64,000 bases of DNA, taken from Adenanthera pavonina. Taxonomy: Eukaryota > Streptophyta > Magnoliopsida > Fabales > Fabaceae. The notes under the pieces are model-generated. The model saw nothing but the letters and a program-made list of their open reading frames with translations. It searched no databases and was not told the origin of the DNA. A program made the translations under genes and the position numbers. Shown here piece by piece: positions 1-12,188 of the stretch. The number at the start of each line of letters is the position of its first letter. The stretch's first letter is position 1. Location of the stretch: positions 11,766,001-11,830,000 of the forward strand of contig JAIVEN010000014.1 in assembly GCA_026686845.1 (NCBI GenBank), given 5' to 3'.

Positions 1-1082
1 TTGGTTATAGGGGGTTGCAATATCAAAGCCATGCAGCAGATTGGCAAGTGTGAGTTGCATCATCTGGAGAGCAAATGAGATTCCAGGAAATCTTCTTCTA
101 CCCGCACCAAAGGGAATCAGTTCAAAATTCTGGCCTCTCAAGTCTACACCCTTGTGGGTTGTGAGGAATCTCTCTGGCCTGAACTCCAATGGATTTGGAT
201 ATACTCGTGGGTCTCGGTGGAGTTTAGAGAGGTTGGTTAGGAGACGCGTGCCAGAGGGTACATGGTACCCAGCCACGGTACAATCTTCCATAGACAAGTG
301 CACCAGACTGAGTGGGGCAGCTGGGTACAGGCGCATGGTTTCCTTGAGGATGGCTTGCAGATAAGGAAGGTTCTTCAAGTCTGATTCCTCTGCTACCCTT
401 TGTCTCCCAACTTGCGTGTCTACTTCAAGGACTGCCTTCCTGAGGACTTCACGGTTGTTCATGAGTAAACATAGAGCCCAAGTTAGTGTCACTGTTGTTG
501 TGTCCGTTGCACCTAAAATTAAGGCCTGCAATGATTTCCCATTCGATATAGCTAACTTGGCGTCAGTGGAAACCAGGCAAGATGATCAGCACATTAAACT
601 TCTCATCCCTTTTTGTACTCAAAAAGGAAAAAAAAAATTGTCATCCCTATTTCCCATGTAGGTAGAGAGCCTTCAAAAACTCTCAATTTATATGTATGTT
701 GGCACTCAGAATCAATCTGTACATAAAAATTGGCCCCAGGAAAAAAAATCAATGCCTAAAATGAGAGACACAAATAAACTAGAATAAGATGCATTTGCAT
801 ATATAGAGTCCAAAATAAGCTTAATTTATTATTTATACTTTGTGAATACTATGTCTCACCATTTTTTTTTATATTTCTTCATATTTTATACGGGTGTTCT
901 TTTGATGGTAGCAACTTCGATTCATGCCACGCATCGTGCATGGCTCCCTTATGTGTTTTCCTCTTTCTTCTTTTCTTTTTTAAATTTGAAAAAAAAAAAG
1001 GGGGAGTATGAGCCTGGCCACATTCCGTGTGTGGATTTTGCGCCATGCACAGAATGACCGCCCTCTTTTGATATGGGTATGT

Positions 1083-1118
<36 letters not shown>

Positions 1119-2369
1119 TATATTGAACACACCAATAGTGAAAAAAGAATTGAGGTCATAGCATCATATAACGCGGTTTTTTTTTTCCCATATATACCAC
1201 TTTTTAGCCATTTTTCAACAATACACAGAACATTACATGTTCATATATGTGCACGCATAGACACAGGACACCAATGAATGAGTAAAGTAATATATATATT
1301 GATATGTAGGAAGCAAAGCAATGGATCTAGAACGATAAAATTTGAAATTGAAAATAAATTGAACGATTAAAAATATAAATGAAAGACTAACCAAGCTTGT
1401 AGCTTTAATCATACTGTCAGCATCATGTCCATCAATAGTTTCAGCTTCATCACCGATGGAACGAAGCACATCCAAGAAGTCCCCAAGCTTGGGCTTGGCT
1501 TGCCCGGAATCAGAGTCCCTCTTGCGTTTGTGTTCATCCACACAAAACTGAATAAATTGGTCTAACTCTTTTGCTGACTTCTTCATCGCCTTCTCTTGAC
1601 CTCCCAAATCCAGCCACCTCAAATACGGCAACGCACCTGAAATCACGAATGACCCGCTAAGATCGAACAAATACCTTATTGTTTTACGTGTCCTTTCGTT
1701 CCCTTCTGTCTCAGCAAAACGTTTTCCTACCACCATTCTAAGCACGATATTCAAGGTTATCTTCCCAAACCATTTCTTCATCTCACTCATCAGAGGCACA
1801 GACTCCTTATTCTGACCACTGACTTTGTTCCACTCCACCCAACGATCGAATGTATCTTTCATGGCTGACTTCACCTCGGATTCTCTCACATGTTTGAGCA
1901 TCTCCAGGCGATGGTTGGAGAGGACCTCCAGGGTGGCGATCTTGCGCACGTGACGCCAATAGGCTCCGTAGGGACTGAAGCCGATCATGCCAACGTCGTA
2001 GCCCATGACTTCGAAGGCTAAGAGTTTGGGACGACTAGCAAAGGCTCTATCGTTTACAGTGAAGCATTCCTTGGCTATCTCCCAACTGCTCACTATCAAA
2101 GTTTTGCATACGCCAAACCTCAGGGTGAAGATTGGCCCGTATTTATCAGCCATGTTGCCTAAAGTGATGTGCGGTGGCTGTAGGCCACCTAAGAGGTGGA
2201 GGTGCCCAATCACAGGCCATGCGCCGCCAGCTTCCGGTGGTGGCTTTGTGGTCGTAGTTCTGTTTCTGCGGCTTCTTGATAAGGAGAAAATAGCATAGAG
2301 AAAGAGTAACAAGCCAAGGATGCTAAACGGAATGCTTGATTGGCTACAGATTATCAAGTCCATGGCCAT
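1..2369 (-). CDS. Gene A: CYP82-family cytochrome P450, 3' end off the window, heme Cys replaced by Phe
   Basis: Two-exon P450 gene read right to left. Exon 1 spans 2369 (first of two ATGs, Met-Ala-Met) to 1392 and ends at a GT donor (GTTAGT). Exon 2 starts at 525 after a CAG acceptor and stays open to base 1, so the last residues and stop lie outside. Seen: N-terminal membrane anchor (about residues 11-29), proline hinge PPPEAGG, C-helix YWRHVR, ExxR as KETMR, and FRPERF. The heme loop reads PFGAGRRRFPG. The codon at 88-90 is TTT (Phe, about residue 470) where the paralogues have TGT (Cys), and the preceding Ile is Arg. The I-helix motif also differs (GATDTT instead of GGTDTT; 508-510). All P450s need this Cys as heme thiolate ligand, so by established knowledge the product should not be a working monooxygenase. 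The reading frame is otherwise undamaged, which suggests recent loss of function or a non-catalytic role. Confidence 0.88.
526..1391 (-). other. Intron of gene A, with an AT microsatellite
   Basis: Phase-0 intron of 866 bp between the IKATSL and ALILG codons, at the same place as in the other three P450 genes. It contains a (TA)n run at about 1087-1114 and several poly-A/poly-T stretches. No coding signal is seen inside it. Confidence 0.8.
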
Positions 2370-3805
2370 GGTATATCTGGATCTGTCTATGGCTTCTTGG
2401 AAAGGAGAAGCGAGTCGTGACCATTTAAAAAGGTGTAATGCTTGTGGGGGAAAAAAGAAGGCGTTGTACAAAACGAAGGAACCTACCTGGTGGAACAGCT
2501 CTACATAATTTTTTATGGATATATGATTGATCCTCAAATATCATCAGTATATTATTATTCTTGGATCGAAATAGATGGACAAAAAATTGTTGACACTGTA
2601 GTGGCTGACACAAAATATTGTTCATCTTGAGTGTGGGGCCGACTTCTTTTTTTTTTGTTTAATAATAGTTTTGGTTTTAACCTTTTCAATATCTGAGCCA
2701 CTCTTTTTTCTTTTTCTTTTTGAGTTTTTGTTTTAAATTTTGTAAAAATCAAATTTCACTGTTCTTACTGCACTCAGTTTTTTCTTCAATTTAATATTTT
2801 AATTTATTTATTGTTTGTAATACGATTTCTAATTATAAATATTAAATATTAATACTTATTCATGTTATTTTTATACTTCTCTTATCTCAAATATAAAGGA
2901 TGAATAATCAATTTATATAGACTAAAAATAGTGATTAAAAATAATTAATACATATTTTTATTCTTGGATCAAATTAGATGGACCACAAATATTAGTTAAA
3001 AACTTGGCATCAGGGCCATTGATGGCAATGCTCATTAAATTTAAAACTCAGAAATTTGTTCTAAAATAGATGATACTGGGAGTTCACTTTGTAATTATTT
3101 TCATTTAATAAAAGTAAGTATAAAAAGAATTTGATAGTCAATTTTTTGTTTAACTATTTCTTTGTTATTGTCAATTTTTACATTTCTTTTTTAAGTTTAT
3201 GTCTCAAATTTATTTCTCTGTATATTGGCATTTTTAATCAAACTAATATATCTGTGTGACCATATATATATAAAATAATATCTCTCCACACGGATACTGA
3301 CATAGAAATAAAACATGTAAATAAAAAGAAGAAGAACATAGTCACTTCTCAATAAATAATTACTTCAAAATAATATCTGTGAAGTCTGGCTATACACTGT
3401 ACGGAGCACAAAGCTCAAAACAAGTGACTTGCTGGCTTATTGTACTGGACAGAAGTGAGAGGGCTCCACATTTCGGATGAAAAAAAAAGAGTCATGGATA
3501 AACAAGTTAAAAATGTCAGCAGGGGCATATTAGTCAGGTAGCTCAGTTGGCTTGCTCCTATCTAAAATATGGGGTTAGTCCTGAAAATTAGATTGGATTG
3601 GCACTAAATTATGTTAGAGGTTGATTGATCACCTAAAAGAGAGTAAATTAAATAATGTAAGATTTTTATCTCTTTTGAAGTGTAACTCAGTTTTTTTAAA
3701 TGTTGCCGCAGAATATGAGTTAATAGAGTATGATGAAGTAGATAAATAAAATGAGAAGATAAAGAGTAAAACACATAAATTTATGCTTGTTCAGCACAAA
3801 CCACT
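2370..3805. other. Upstream flank of gene A, AT-rich, no gene seen
   Basis: This is the 5' flank of gene A up to the MULE target site. It is AT-rich with poly-T runs. The first 60 or so bases upstream of the ATG resemble the 5' leaders of the other P450 genes (ending near a GGTGTAAT motif). I see no convincing coding sequence. Confidence 0.6.
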
Positions 3806-3814
3806 TAACTTATA
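3806..3814. repeat. Left 9-bp target site duplication of the MULE
   Basis: TAACTTATA, directly outside the left inverted repeat and identical to 19931-19939 outside the right one. Confidence 0.93.
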
Positions 3815-3945
3815 GGGAGAATAACATTTGAAGACCAAAAGTTGCATTTAATGCCAATTATGGATCCAAACATTCCAAAATTGCAGAAATAGACCAATGT
3901 CCGAAACTGACCCAAAAGATTGAAACGAAATGACTACACTACCCT
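3815..3945 (+). repeat. Left terminal inverted repeat of the MULE
   Basis: Begins GGGAGAATAACATTTG and matches the reverse complement of 19800-19930 over about 131 bp with about 7 differences. The match stops after CTACACTACCCTT. The following 300 bases probably hold the transposase promoter and 5' leader, as is usual for MuDR-type elements. Confidence 0.92.
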
Positions 3946-4618
3946 TCTTTTTATGTGTGAAGCTATTTCAGTAATCTCTGAGCTCGTGACTTCCCACTGA
4001 CAGCCCTCCTGCAAAGCATTTCTTCTTCCCGCAATTTTCTTCATGAGACTTCTTCTCTCCATTAGCAATATTTGATCGTGTGTGTGTTGTGTGAATGTTG
4101 TCTGCCCTCCATAAGGAGTCTTTCCCTCCATCATATTCCTTCTTCCCCTCTTGGTGGCTGATGCATTGAATCTCATGAATACTGTACAGGTGAGCATCGG
4201 TCTTTCTGTTGCATCTCCTCTACTTAGGGTGAAGCTTAGTAAATGCAAACAATAATATGTCAGTTTTAGTAATGGATATGCTAATGATCCTTATATAATG
4301 AATCTAGTGTTGCACAAAACAAATGGTAACTTAAGCTATGTGTGTTGAAATTATGATGAAGTTATGAGAAACATTTAGTTTACGTGTTTTATGTCAGAGA
4401 TTCTCCAAAACAAAGAAAAGTTGAAGAAATCCAATGGGTATTGAAGTTAGGAGCCCTATGACCCTTTTGTAACTTAATATGAATCTTTTGAGTAACAAAG
4501 TAACGAATAACATAGATTACATATCATGGTCATGATGTTAAAGCCTTATATTTGCTGAACTATTTGTTTTGTATAATGGGTAATAGACGTTGAGTTAATT
4601 TTCTCCTGTGCTTATGAC

Positions 4619-5155
4619 TAGGGGTGATCATGGGCCGGGCCGGGTCGAGTTTGACCCCGGCCCGAAATATTTCGGGCCAAGTACCGGGCTGGCCCGATAC
4701 TATATATATATATTTTTTAAATAAAAAAAAACTTATTTAATAATAAAAAATATATTTATTTATACTTAAAAATAGATTTTCTTAAAAAATAATCTTAGAA
4801 AAAAATAAAATTGTTCAAAATTTATGAATATTTAACCATTATACATTATTTTTACATAAATATTAAGTTAAAAAATTAATTCAAAATTTCAAAAAAAAAT
4901 TGAAATATTAAAATCTTAAAAAGTTTTCATAATATTTACATAGTAAATATATTATATTAGATATATAAAGAAAAAAAAATCTACAAAAATCAATTAAGAT
5001 ATATAAAAAATTAGAAAAAAATATATATATATATATATAGATCAGGCCGGGCTAGGGTTAGAGTGCTTGGCCCTAACCCTAGCCCGGCCCGATTGGCCCG
5101 AAGTGGTCGGGCCGGACCGGGCCAACCCGGTCTCGGGCAGGAATGTTCAGCCCTC
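4619..5155. mobile_element. Non-autonomous hAT element (MITE) nested in the MULE
   Basis: 537 bp with GC-rich ends built from GGGCCGGG/GGCCCG motifs around an AT-rich core. The left end starts TAGGGGTGATC and the right end reversed starts GAGGGCTGAAC. A perfect 8-bp target duplication CTTATGAC flanks it (4611-4618 and 5156-5163), as expected for hAT. It lies between the left TIR and the transposase, so it could disturb the transposase promoter. No coding capacity is seen. Confidence 0.85.
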
Positions 5156-5365
5156 CTTATGACTGAATATTAGCAGTAAACTTTAGGTAAGACGGAGTAG
5201 TAAATAACTGAATATCAGTAGTAAATTATAGCAGATGTAGTAGTTAATATGGAACAAGAGTTGTGAAGTAATTGTTGTTATTAATAAGTAAAATGAAATG
5301 ACAGAGTAACATACTATAACATTTCATATTGTTTTATTTGTCCAGGTTGATTAATCAGTGGTGGA

Positions 5366-7658
5366 ATGGTGAAGGAAATTTTTTGTTATTTTCATTTTGG
5401 TGGAGAAATGGTAAAGGATTTGAATGGCACTATGCAATATAATAGGGGGCAATCAAGTGGAAGTTTGATCAAAGAAGGAACTTCACTTGAACAACTGATA
5501 ATATTAATATAATCATCGATCAACTATGATGTTTATGGTTCGAAGCTGAAGTATACATTAAAGTTTGATAATACAACATTTTTAGAGCTCACGGATGATG
5601 GAGGGGTAGAAAATCTAATCAAGTTCAATGACGATTTTGGTCGCGTATACATAATTGGGAATGACCATCAAAATATAGAGGCAGCAATAGACTCACATGA
5701 ATGGTTAGTTTTTACATGTGCATAAATTTAATCATTGTGTTGTTGTTTGAAGGAAGTAATGAATTTATGTTAATTGAACATGTAGGATGGGCCTTTTCAA
5801 TGGTGATTCACACATTGGCTTTCCCTCTATGCTTGAGATTGACCGTCTACCTTGTGCAATATCAACTATTCCATCATCATTGCCTCAGCTAAATAGTTCA
5901 AAATGGCAGGATGTGATTGTGGGAAGTGGACAGATATTTCCTAATGCTGATGCGTTTAGAAGGGCATTATACAAGTATAGTCTTGCCCACAAGTTTGATT
6001 ATGAATTCACAAGGAATAGCCCTGATAAAATGATAGTGAACTGCAAAGTTGAAGGATGCAATTGGAAGCTGACAATATATGCATTTGATGAGGAGTCATC
6101 CTACCTTCAAGTGAAGACTTTCCATAAGGTGCACGTTCATTCTGCACAAGACAGCCTCGTACTTACTCATAATGCTAGATGCACATTGACATCATCAATT
6201 GTTATTGATATAGTCAGGGACAGTCCTGACAAAACTGCCAATGACATTAGGAAGGAGTTATTAAGAGATTATGGACTAGAACTAACTTATCGTCAAGCAT
6301 TGAGGGCCAAAGAGAAAGCTTTAGAGCAAATACATGGCATGCCTGAACAATCATATTTCCTAATACCTTGGTTATGTAATAGAGTGAAGGAAACTGATCC
6401 AGATACTATAGCCAAGTGGGTGGCTGATGATAACATATTTGAAAGATTATTCATTGCATATGGTTTTTCTATCAAAGGATTCTTACAAGGGGCCCGACCT
6501 ATTATCTTTATGGATGGATGCCATCTTAACGGTCTTTACCAAGGAACTATGTTGTCAGCGTCAGTGTATGATGCAGACAATAACCTTTTTCCATTGGCAT
6601 ATGTTATTGTTGGACGTGAAACCTTTGATGATTGGGCATGGTTTCTTCAAAACCTCAAAGAAATTACAGGTTCTTTACAAATAACTATTGTGTCTGACCG
6701 ACATCATGCAATCATTGGTGCTGTGCAAGCAATATTTGGAGGTGATAGACACGCATTCTGTTATCGTCATGTGAAAGAGAATTTTAGCACTGAGTTTACA
6801 AAAGTTTGCAAAGGAAGGGGAAGGAAGAGCGAGGAAGAGGCGTTTAAGTTACTTGATGCAATTGCCTATGCAATACTTCAATGTGATTTTGACATGGCAA
6901 TGGGAAATTTATGGAAATTCTGTCCAGAATTAGCAAGATGGGTAGAAACTGATGGTGATGTTGATAGGTGGTCAATGTTCAAGTTCCCATACAACCGGTG
7001 GGATCATATAACAACTAATTTGGCCGAATCATTTAATTCATGGTTGGTTAAGGAGATGAGGCATTTTGTTTGTGTACTAATCAATGAACATAGAGACAAG
7101 TTGGCTAGGAAGTTTGTAAAAAATAGGGAAGGTATGCAGAAGTGGAAAAATGGAGTTGGTCCCAAAGTTGATGAGAAGATAAAGGAGAATGTTTTGAGAG
7201 GGGAAATTATGGTTGCTGAATACTATGGAGAAAATATGATATTAGTGCGAACTGGTTCTGTAGATCTTCATGTGAATTTAGCCTTACGGGAGTGCACGTG
7301 TAAAGGTTGGGAGATGAGTGGAATTCCCTGTCCTCACGCTTGTGCAGCCATCAAAAAAGTGCATGGCAATGTTTATAATTTTGTACATGAATCCTTCCTA
7401 CTCAGCTCACAGGAGAAAATTTATAGCAGCACTTTAAATCCTGTCGAGAGACATGACATACCGAAACTGAATGTCTTGAGAGCAACTGATTTGATGAACC
7501 AAACCTTTTTAAGACCACCTATGACAAATAGGCCTCCTGGTAGACCACGGAAAAGGCGAGTTGAGTCCCAATTTCAACAGAAGAAGCCCTATCATTGTTC
7601 TCGATGTCAATAAGCTGGTCATACCAAGAAGACATGCACAAATCCAAATCCAAGCTAA
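5366..7658 (+). pseudogene. MuDR-type (Mutator) transposase, two in-frame stops
   Basis: Two exons: 5366-5703 (donor GTTAGT) and from 5786 (acceptor ATGTAG); the splice restores the frame into the long second exon. Exon 1 encodes a PB1-like N-terminal domain typical of plant MULE transposases but has TAA at 5510-5512. Exon 2 is open to TAA at 7611-7613. It holds the MuDR N-terminal domain, the MULE DDE core (Asp in FMDGCHL, Asp in VSDRHHA, Glu in NLAESFN) and a SWIM zinc finger with pattern CxCx(n)CxH (CTCKGW...CPHAC). The C-terminus begins a CCHC knuckle (CSRC). After the second stop the same frame gives AGHTKKTC, completing CX2CX3GHX4C, so one nonsense change cuts the knuckle in half. Its job would be to bind the TIRs and catalyse cut-and-paste transposition in the nucleus. 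It is probably dead, though one domain-rich 608-residue product is still readable. Confidence 0.9.
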
Positions 7659-8026
7659 TGTAGTTCCACATGAGTTCTACATCAAAATGGATTATGTGGA
7701 TATCTTTTGTTAGTATACTTGACTTTATGACTTGGGTATGGGGGCCAATTTTTTCTATATGCACCTCGTAATTGCACATAATGTTCTTTTTGTGTATATG
7801 AGCACTCCTGATATAGATGGGCCAAGGACATACCATTGTAGGGTAGAAGGGCATGAGCATCTTTTTGTACATGCAGCTGATATAGTGTTCTTTTGTGTAT
7901 ATGAATACTTCTAATGTAGATGGATTATTTAAGGGCATTGTACGGTACATGGCATAACTCTATATGGGAAGAAGAGTCCTTTTCTATATATATCACATCA
8001 TATATGCAATGTTTCAAATACTGTAT

Positions 8027-9324
8027 CTGATGAACACAAATTTAGCAGTGTCAAATTGCAGAAGTTCAATGTAAAATCTTAAGAAATGGTTAGTAAATAC
8101 AGGGTTCTCCATGTCAAATACTGGAATTGACCACATGAAAAAAATTTAGACCAATCCGATCACATCAAACTGGGGGAGTTCAATGTTAAATCTGTGGATA
8201 GAATGAGTAAATATGGGGTTCTGATTGTCAGATAACACATCTAACCATATGAAAAATTTAATGAACACAATTCCATTAGTGTGAAATTACAGCTATTCAG
8301 TGTCAAATATTGGATTAGAAGTAGTAAATTCATGGTTTGGAGTATTAAAAACTGGAACTGATCCATGAAAATTCAATGGCCACAATTGCATCAGTGTAAA
8401 TTTACAGATTTTCAGTGTAAAACACTAGATAATAGGTAGTAAATTAAGGGTTGGGAGTATGATACTAGACCTGATCCATGAAAATTTAATGAACACTGAT
8501 ATTTAGGATGTTCAGTGTCAAATCTTCGTATAAGAGTAGTTAATATAGGGTTCTGAGTGTCAAAAACTGGATTTGATCACATCAAAATTGGCTGAAGATA
8601 ATTCCATCACGGTGAAATTTGGGATGTTCAGTGTCAAATTTTCGTATACGAGTAGGAAATATAGGGTTCCGAGTGTCAAAAACTGGATCAGATCACATCA
8701 AAATTGGCTGAACATAATTCCATCAGTGTGAAATTAGGGATGTTCAGTGTCATATCTTGGTATACGAGTAGTAAACACAGGGTTCCGAGTGTCAAAAATT
8801 GGATCTGATCACATTCAAATTAGGTGAACATAATTCCATCACAGTGAAATTTGGGATGTTCAGTGTCAAATCTTGGTATACAAGCAGTAAACATAGGGTT
8901 CTGAGTGTCAAAAACTGGATCTGATCACATCCAAATTGGGTGAATATAATTCCATCAGTGTGAAATTAGGGATGTTTAGTGTCAAATCTTCATATAAGAG
9001 TAGTTAATATAGGGTTCAGAGTGTCAAAAACTGGATCTAATCACATCAAAATTGGCTGAATATAATTCCATCATGGTGAAATTTGGGATGTTCAGTGTCA
9101 AATCTTCGTATACGAGTAGTAAATATAGGGTTCAGAGTGTCAAAAACTGGATCTGATCACTTCAAAATTGGGTGAACATAATTCCATTAGTGTGAAATTA
9201 GGGATGTTCAGTGTCAAATTTTTGTACAAGAGTAGTTAATATAGGGTTCAGAGTGTCAAAAACTGAATCTGATCAAATCAAAATTGGCTGAACATAATTC
9301 CATCACGTTGAAATTAGGGATGTT
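8027..9324. repeat. 116-bp tandem repeat array, first block
   Basis: About 11 head-to-tail copies of a 116-bp unit with the recurring phrase GTTCAGTGTCAAATC. Copies on the left edge (from about 8030) are most diverged and those to the right most alike. Two unit types tend to alternate: one with CACATC, GGCTGAAC and CACGGTG, the other with CACTTC, GGGTGAAC and CAGTGTG. This gives a 232-bp dimer pattern. No open reading frame runs through it. It starts about 370 bases after the transposase stop. Confidence 0.93.
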
Positions 9325-10831
9325 TGATGTGTCCATTTTATACATATAAAATACCCACATTTAAGCTTTAAATTGTATTTAAATATATTTATATTGATAT
9401 ATTTTAGCATGATTTTACATATTTTTGTGTTTCATGGCATTATAGGCTCACTTAGAAGCATTCGGAGCAAAAACGTTACAAATCGTTCGTGCTGAAAAGT
9501 TATGACACCTTTTAGTATTTTGATTATAACTCTCACATATGAACTCAGATTGAGGTGATTTAAAATACGTTGGAAAGCTGAGACATAGATCTACAACTTT
9601 TATGTTTTGAGTTTTCTCACATTCCAACGTTATCATAGCGAAAATCGTACTCAAAATCTCAACACGAGCTGATGACGTTATGGAGCTGGAGCTGGAGCTG
9701 CACTGTCCGTACAAACAGTAACCACCCGGGGCCGGATCAAATCCGTACAGCACCGGGCTAACTCGGATTTTGACGTTTTCAGCAACTTAGAAGCACCCGA
9801 CGCCGTATCAATTAATTTTATGGTTACCCGGCGCCAGGTCATGCAACAGCGGTCCGTAAAAACACATTTTTGACGTGTTTTCATGATATTTTAGGCTTTT
9901 ATGGGCTTCTAAAATTTTTTTATATAAAGATACATGATAGAAACACAACGGGAGATTCAGAAACTCGCTCAGAAGCCAGAGAACAAGATTCTAAACGCAT
10001 CTGGGAGCAACTAGAAGCATCTTATAGAGAAAGAGCAAGGAGATTTGGGGAGTATTAGTGATAGATTTATTCTTCTCTAATATAACTCTGTTTTCTTATT
10101 ATTTTCACTATTATTTGGGATATTAGTTTTGATTTGATTTGTAATTCCATAAGTAGCTAAATTTCCTAGTCAGGGGTAGGAATGTAGCCTAATTGGGATG
10201 GATTGGATTTGTTTCTCTAGTTAAGACTCTTTGATTTGTTCTTCAAGTTATATTTAATTTATTTTTTTATTATATTTATCTCTTTTATTCGTTCATGTGG
10301 ATTTTATGCCTGATCACCATAAAATCTAATTAATGGGTAAACTTGATGGACTGAGAGGTGAAGAATGAATCTAGATTTAGAGAGATAAACATAAATAACT
10401 AATCTAGAGATAGAATTAGGAATTCATGGTGATATATGTTGTAGTTTTTAAGGTTTAATTAGAAAATTTAGTTGCGCGAGAGCGAATTGAATTCTAATTA
10501 AATTAGGACTAATTGACAGAGAGGTAATTAAGACGCTTTAGAAACAACAATCACTATAATTATATAAAGTCTAACTAAGAAATAAAATTTAATTATCTCA
10601 TAAGGTGAATCATGATCCCTTGACGCTTCTAGAACTGAATCAAACTCAAACTTCATTGTGTTTTCTATTTATTTCTTTTTAATTTGAATTATCAATTTGA
10701 TTATCAATTAATTTTTGGGATTAAAAGTTTAGACTATAAATTTACTACCTCCCTTGGTTTCGACCTCTGGAATACTCCGAAGATATTTTTATTACTGCGA
10801 TCGACCCTGTATACTTGCAGGATCCCGATCA
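9325..10831. mobile_element. Solo LTR of a retrotransposon inserted in the repeat array
   Basis: 1,507 bp that interrupts the 116-bp array. It begins TGATGTGTCC and ends CCCGATCA, the TG...CA ends of an LTR. It is flanked by a 5-bp duplication ATGTT (9320-9324 and 10832-10836) that is single in an uninterrupted repeat unit. No internal second LTR, primer-binding site or protein domain was seen, so a solo LTR left by LTR-LTR recombination fits best. A short non-autonomous LTR element is the alternative. The internal sequence resembles Ty3/gypsy-type LTRs, but that is impression only. Confidence 0.8.
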
Positions 10832-11830
10832 ATGTTCAGTGTCAAATATTCGTACACGAGTAGTAATATAGGGTTCAAAGTATCAAAAACTGGATCTGAT
10901 CACTTCAAAATTAGGTGAACATAATTCCATCAATGTGAAATTAGGGATGTTCAGTGTCAAATCTTTGTATAAGAGTAGTTAATATAGGGTTCTGAGTGTC
11001 AAAAACTAGATCTGATTGCATCAAAATTGGCTGAACATAATTCCATCACGGTGAAATTAGGGATGTTCAGTATCAAATATTCGTATACGAGTAGTAAATA
11101 TAGGGTTCAGAGTGTCAAAAACTGGATCTGATCACTTCAAAATTGGGTGAATATAATTCCATCAGTGTAAAATTAGGGATGTTCAGTGTCAAATCTTCGT
11201 ATAAGAGTAGTTAATATAGGGTTCTGAGTATCAAAAACTAGATCTGATCACTTCAAAATTAGGTGAACATAATTCTATCAGTGTGAAATTAGGGATGTTC
11301 AGTATCAAATCTTCGTATAAGAGTAGTTAATACAGGGTTATGAGTGTCAAAAACTGGATCTGATCACATCAAAATTGGCTGAACATAATTCCATCACGGT
11401 GAAATTAGGGATGTTAAGTGTCAAATATTCGTACACGAGTAGTAAATATAGGGTTCAGAGTGTCAAAAACTAGATCTGATCACTTCAAAATTGGGTGAAC
11501 ATAATTCCATTAGTGTGAAATTAGGGATGTTCAGTGTCAAATCTTCGTATAATAGTAGTTAATATAGGGTTCTGAGTGTCAAAAATAGGATTTGATCACA
11601 TCAAAATTGGCTGAACATAATTCCATCACGGTGAAATTTGGGATGTTCAGTGTCAAATCTTCGTATACGAGTAGTAAATATAGGGTTCAGAGTATCAAAA
11701 ACTGGATCTGATCACTTAAAAATTGGGTGAACATAATTCTATCAGTGTGAAATTAGGGATGTTCAGTGTCAAATCTTGTACCTTCAGTAGTAAGTCCAGG
11801 GTTCTGAGTGTTAAATACTTGATCATATAA
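10832..11830. repeat. 116-bp tandem repeat array, second block
   Basis: Continues the first block in phase after the solo LTR, with about 8.5 copies of the same unit. Spacings between successive GATGTTCAG phrases are 116 bp where measured (11181, 11297, 11413). The alternation of the two unit types is clearest here. The array fades at about 11780-11830. Confidence 0.93.
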
Positions 11831-12188
11831 ATTGGCTACTCTTATCTTTAGGAGGTTGTTTTACATTTAAAATTTAATAATGCATTGCTATTAATCTAAT
11901 CTTTGAAAATTTGCATAATTATGTGCTCTTCAATTATCATCAAGTAACGTATTTATTCATGCTCATGTTTGAGATAATTTCATCCTTACACTTGCACAAA
12001 ACATGAGGTGCTATTATATGAAATATCAAGTTATACAATGTTATTACTACAACAACATCATAGTACATTAAACCAAAGAGATGACAAAATCATCGGTGCC
12101 GTAAAAATTTTGTTTACATCTGACAGGTCCTTTAGCTCATTTTCCAGTACTGGATTCCGAAACTAACATATGACGACAAAATTAGAAA
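11831..12188. other. MULE interior, nothing recognised
   Basis: AT-rich stretch between the end of the 116-bp array and the exon-like segment at 12189. I see no gene or repeat in it. Confidence 0.5.

Noticed and set aside
41..364. Plus-strand reading frame of 107 codons antisense to P450 exon 2, seen again at 39417-39740 and 47912-48235
   Set aside because: Its recurrence is explained by the conserved P450 exon on the other strand; the residues show no independent family and it has no separate start context.
3538..3600. tRNA-like phrase GGTAGCTCAGTTGGC
   Set aside because: Only an A-box-like stretch is present; no anticodon stem, B box or acceptor pairing could be drawn. At most a SINE scrap.
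3934..4248. Minus-strand frame of 104 codons just inside the left MULE TIR
   Set aside because: It overlaps the TIR and the expected leader of the transposase on the other strand, and resembles no protein family.
8027..11830. Possible CRISPR-like array
   Set aside because: Units are 116 bp, adjoin directly without unique spacers, and the genome is a plant's; it is an ordinary tandem repeat.
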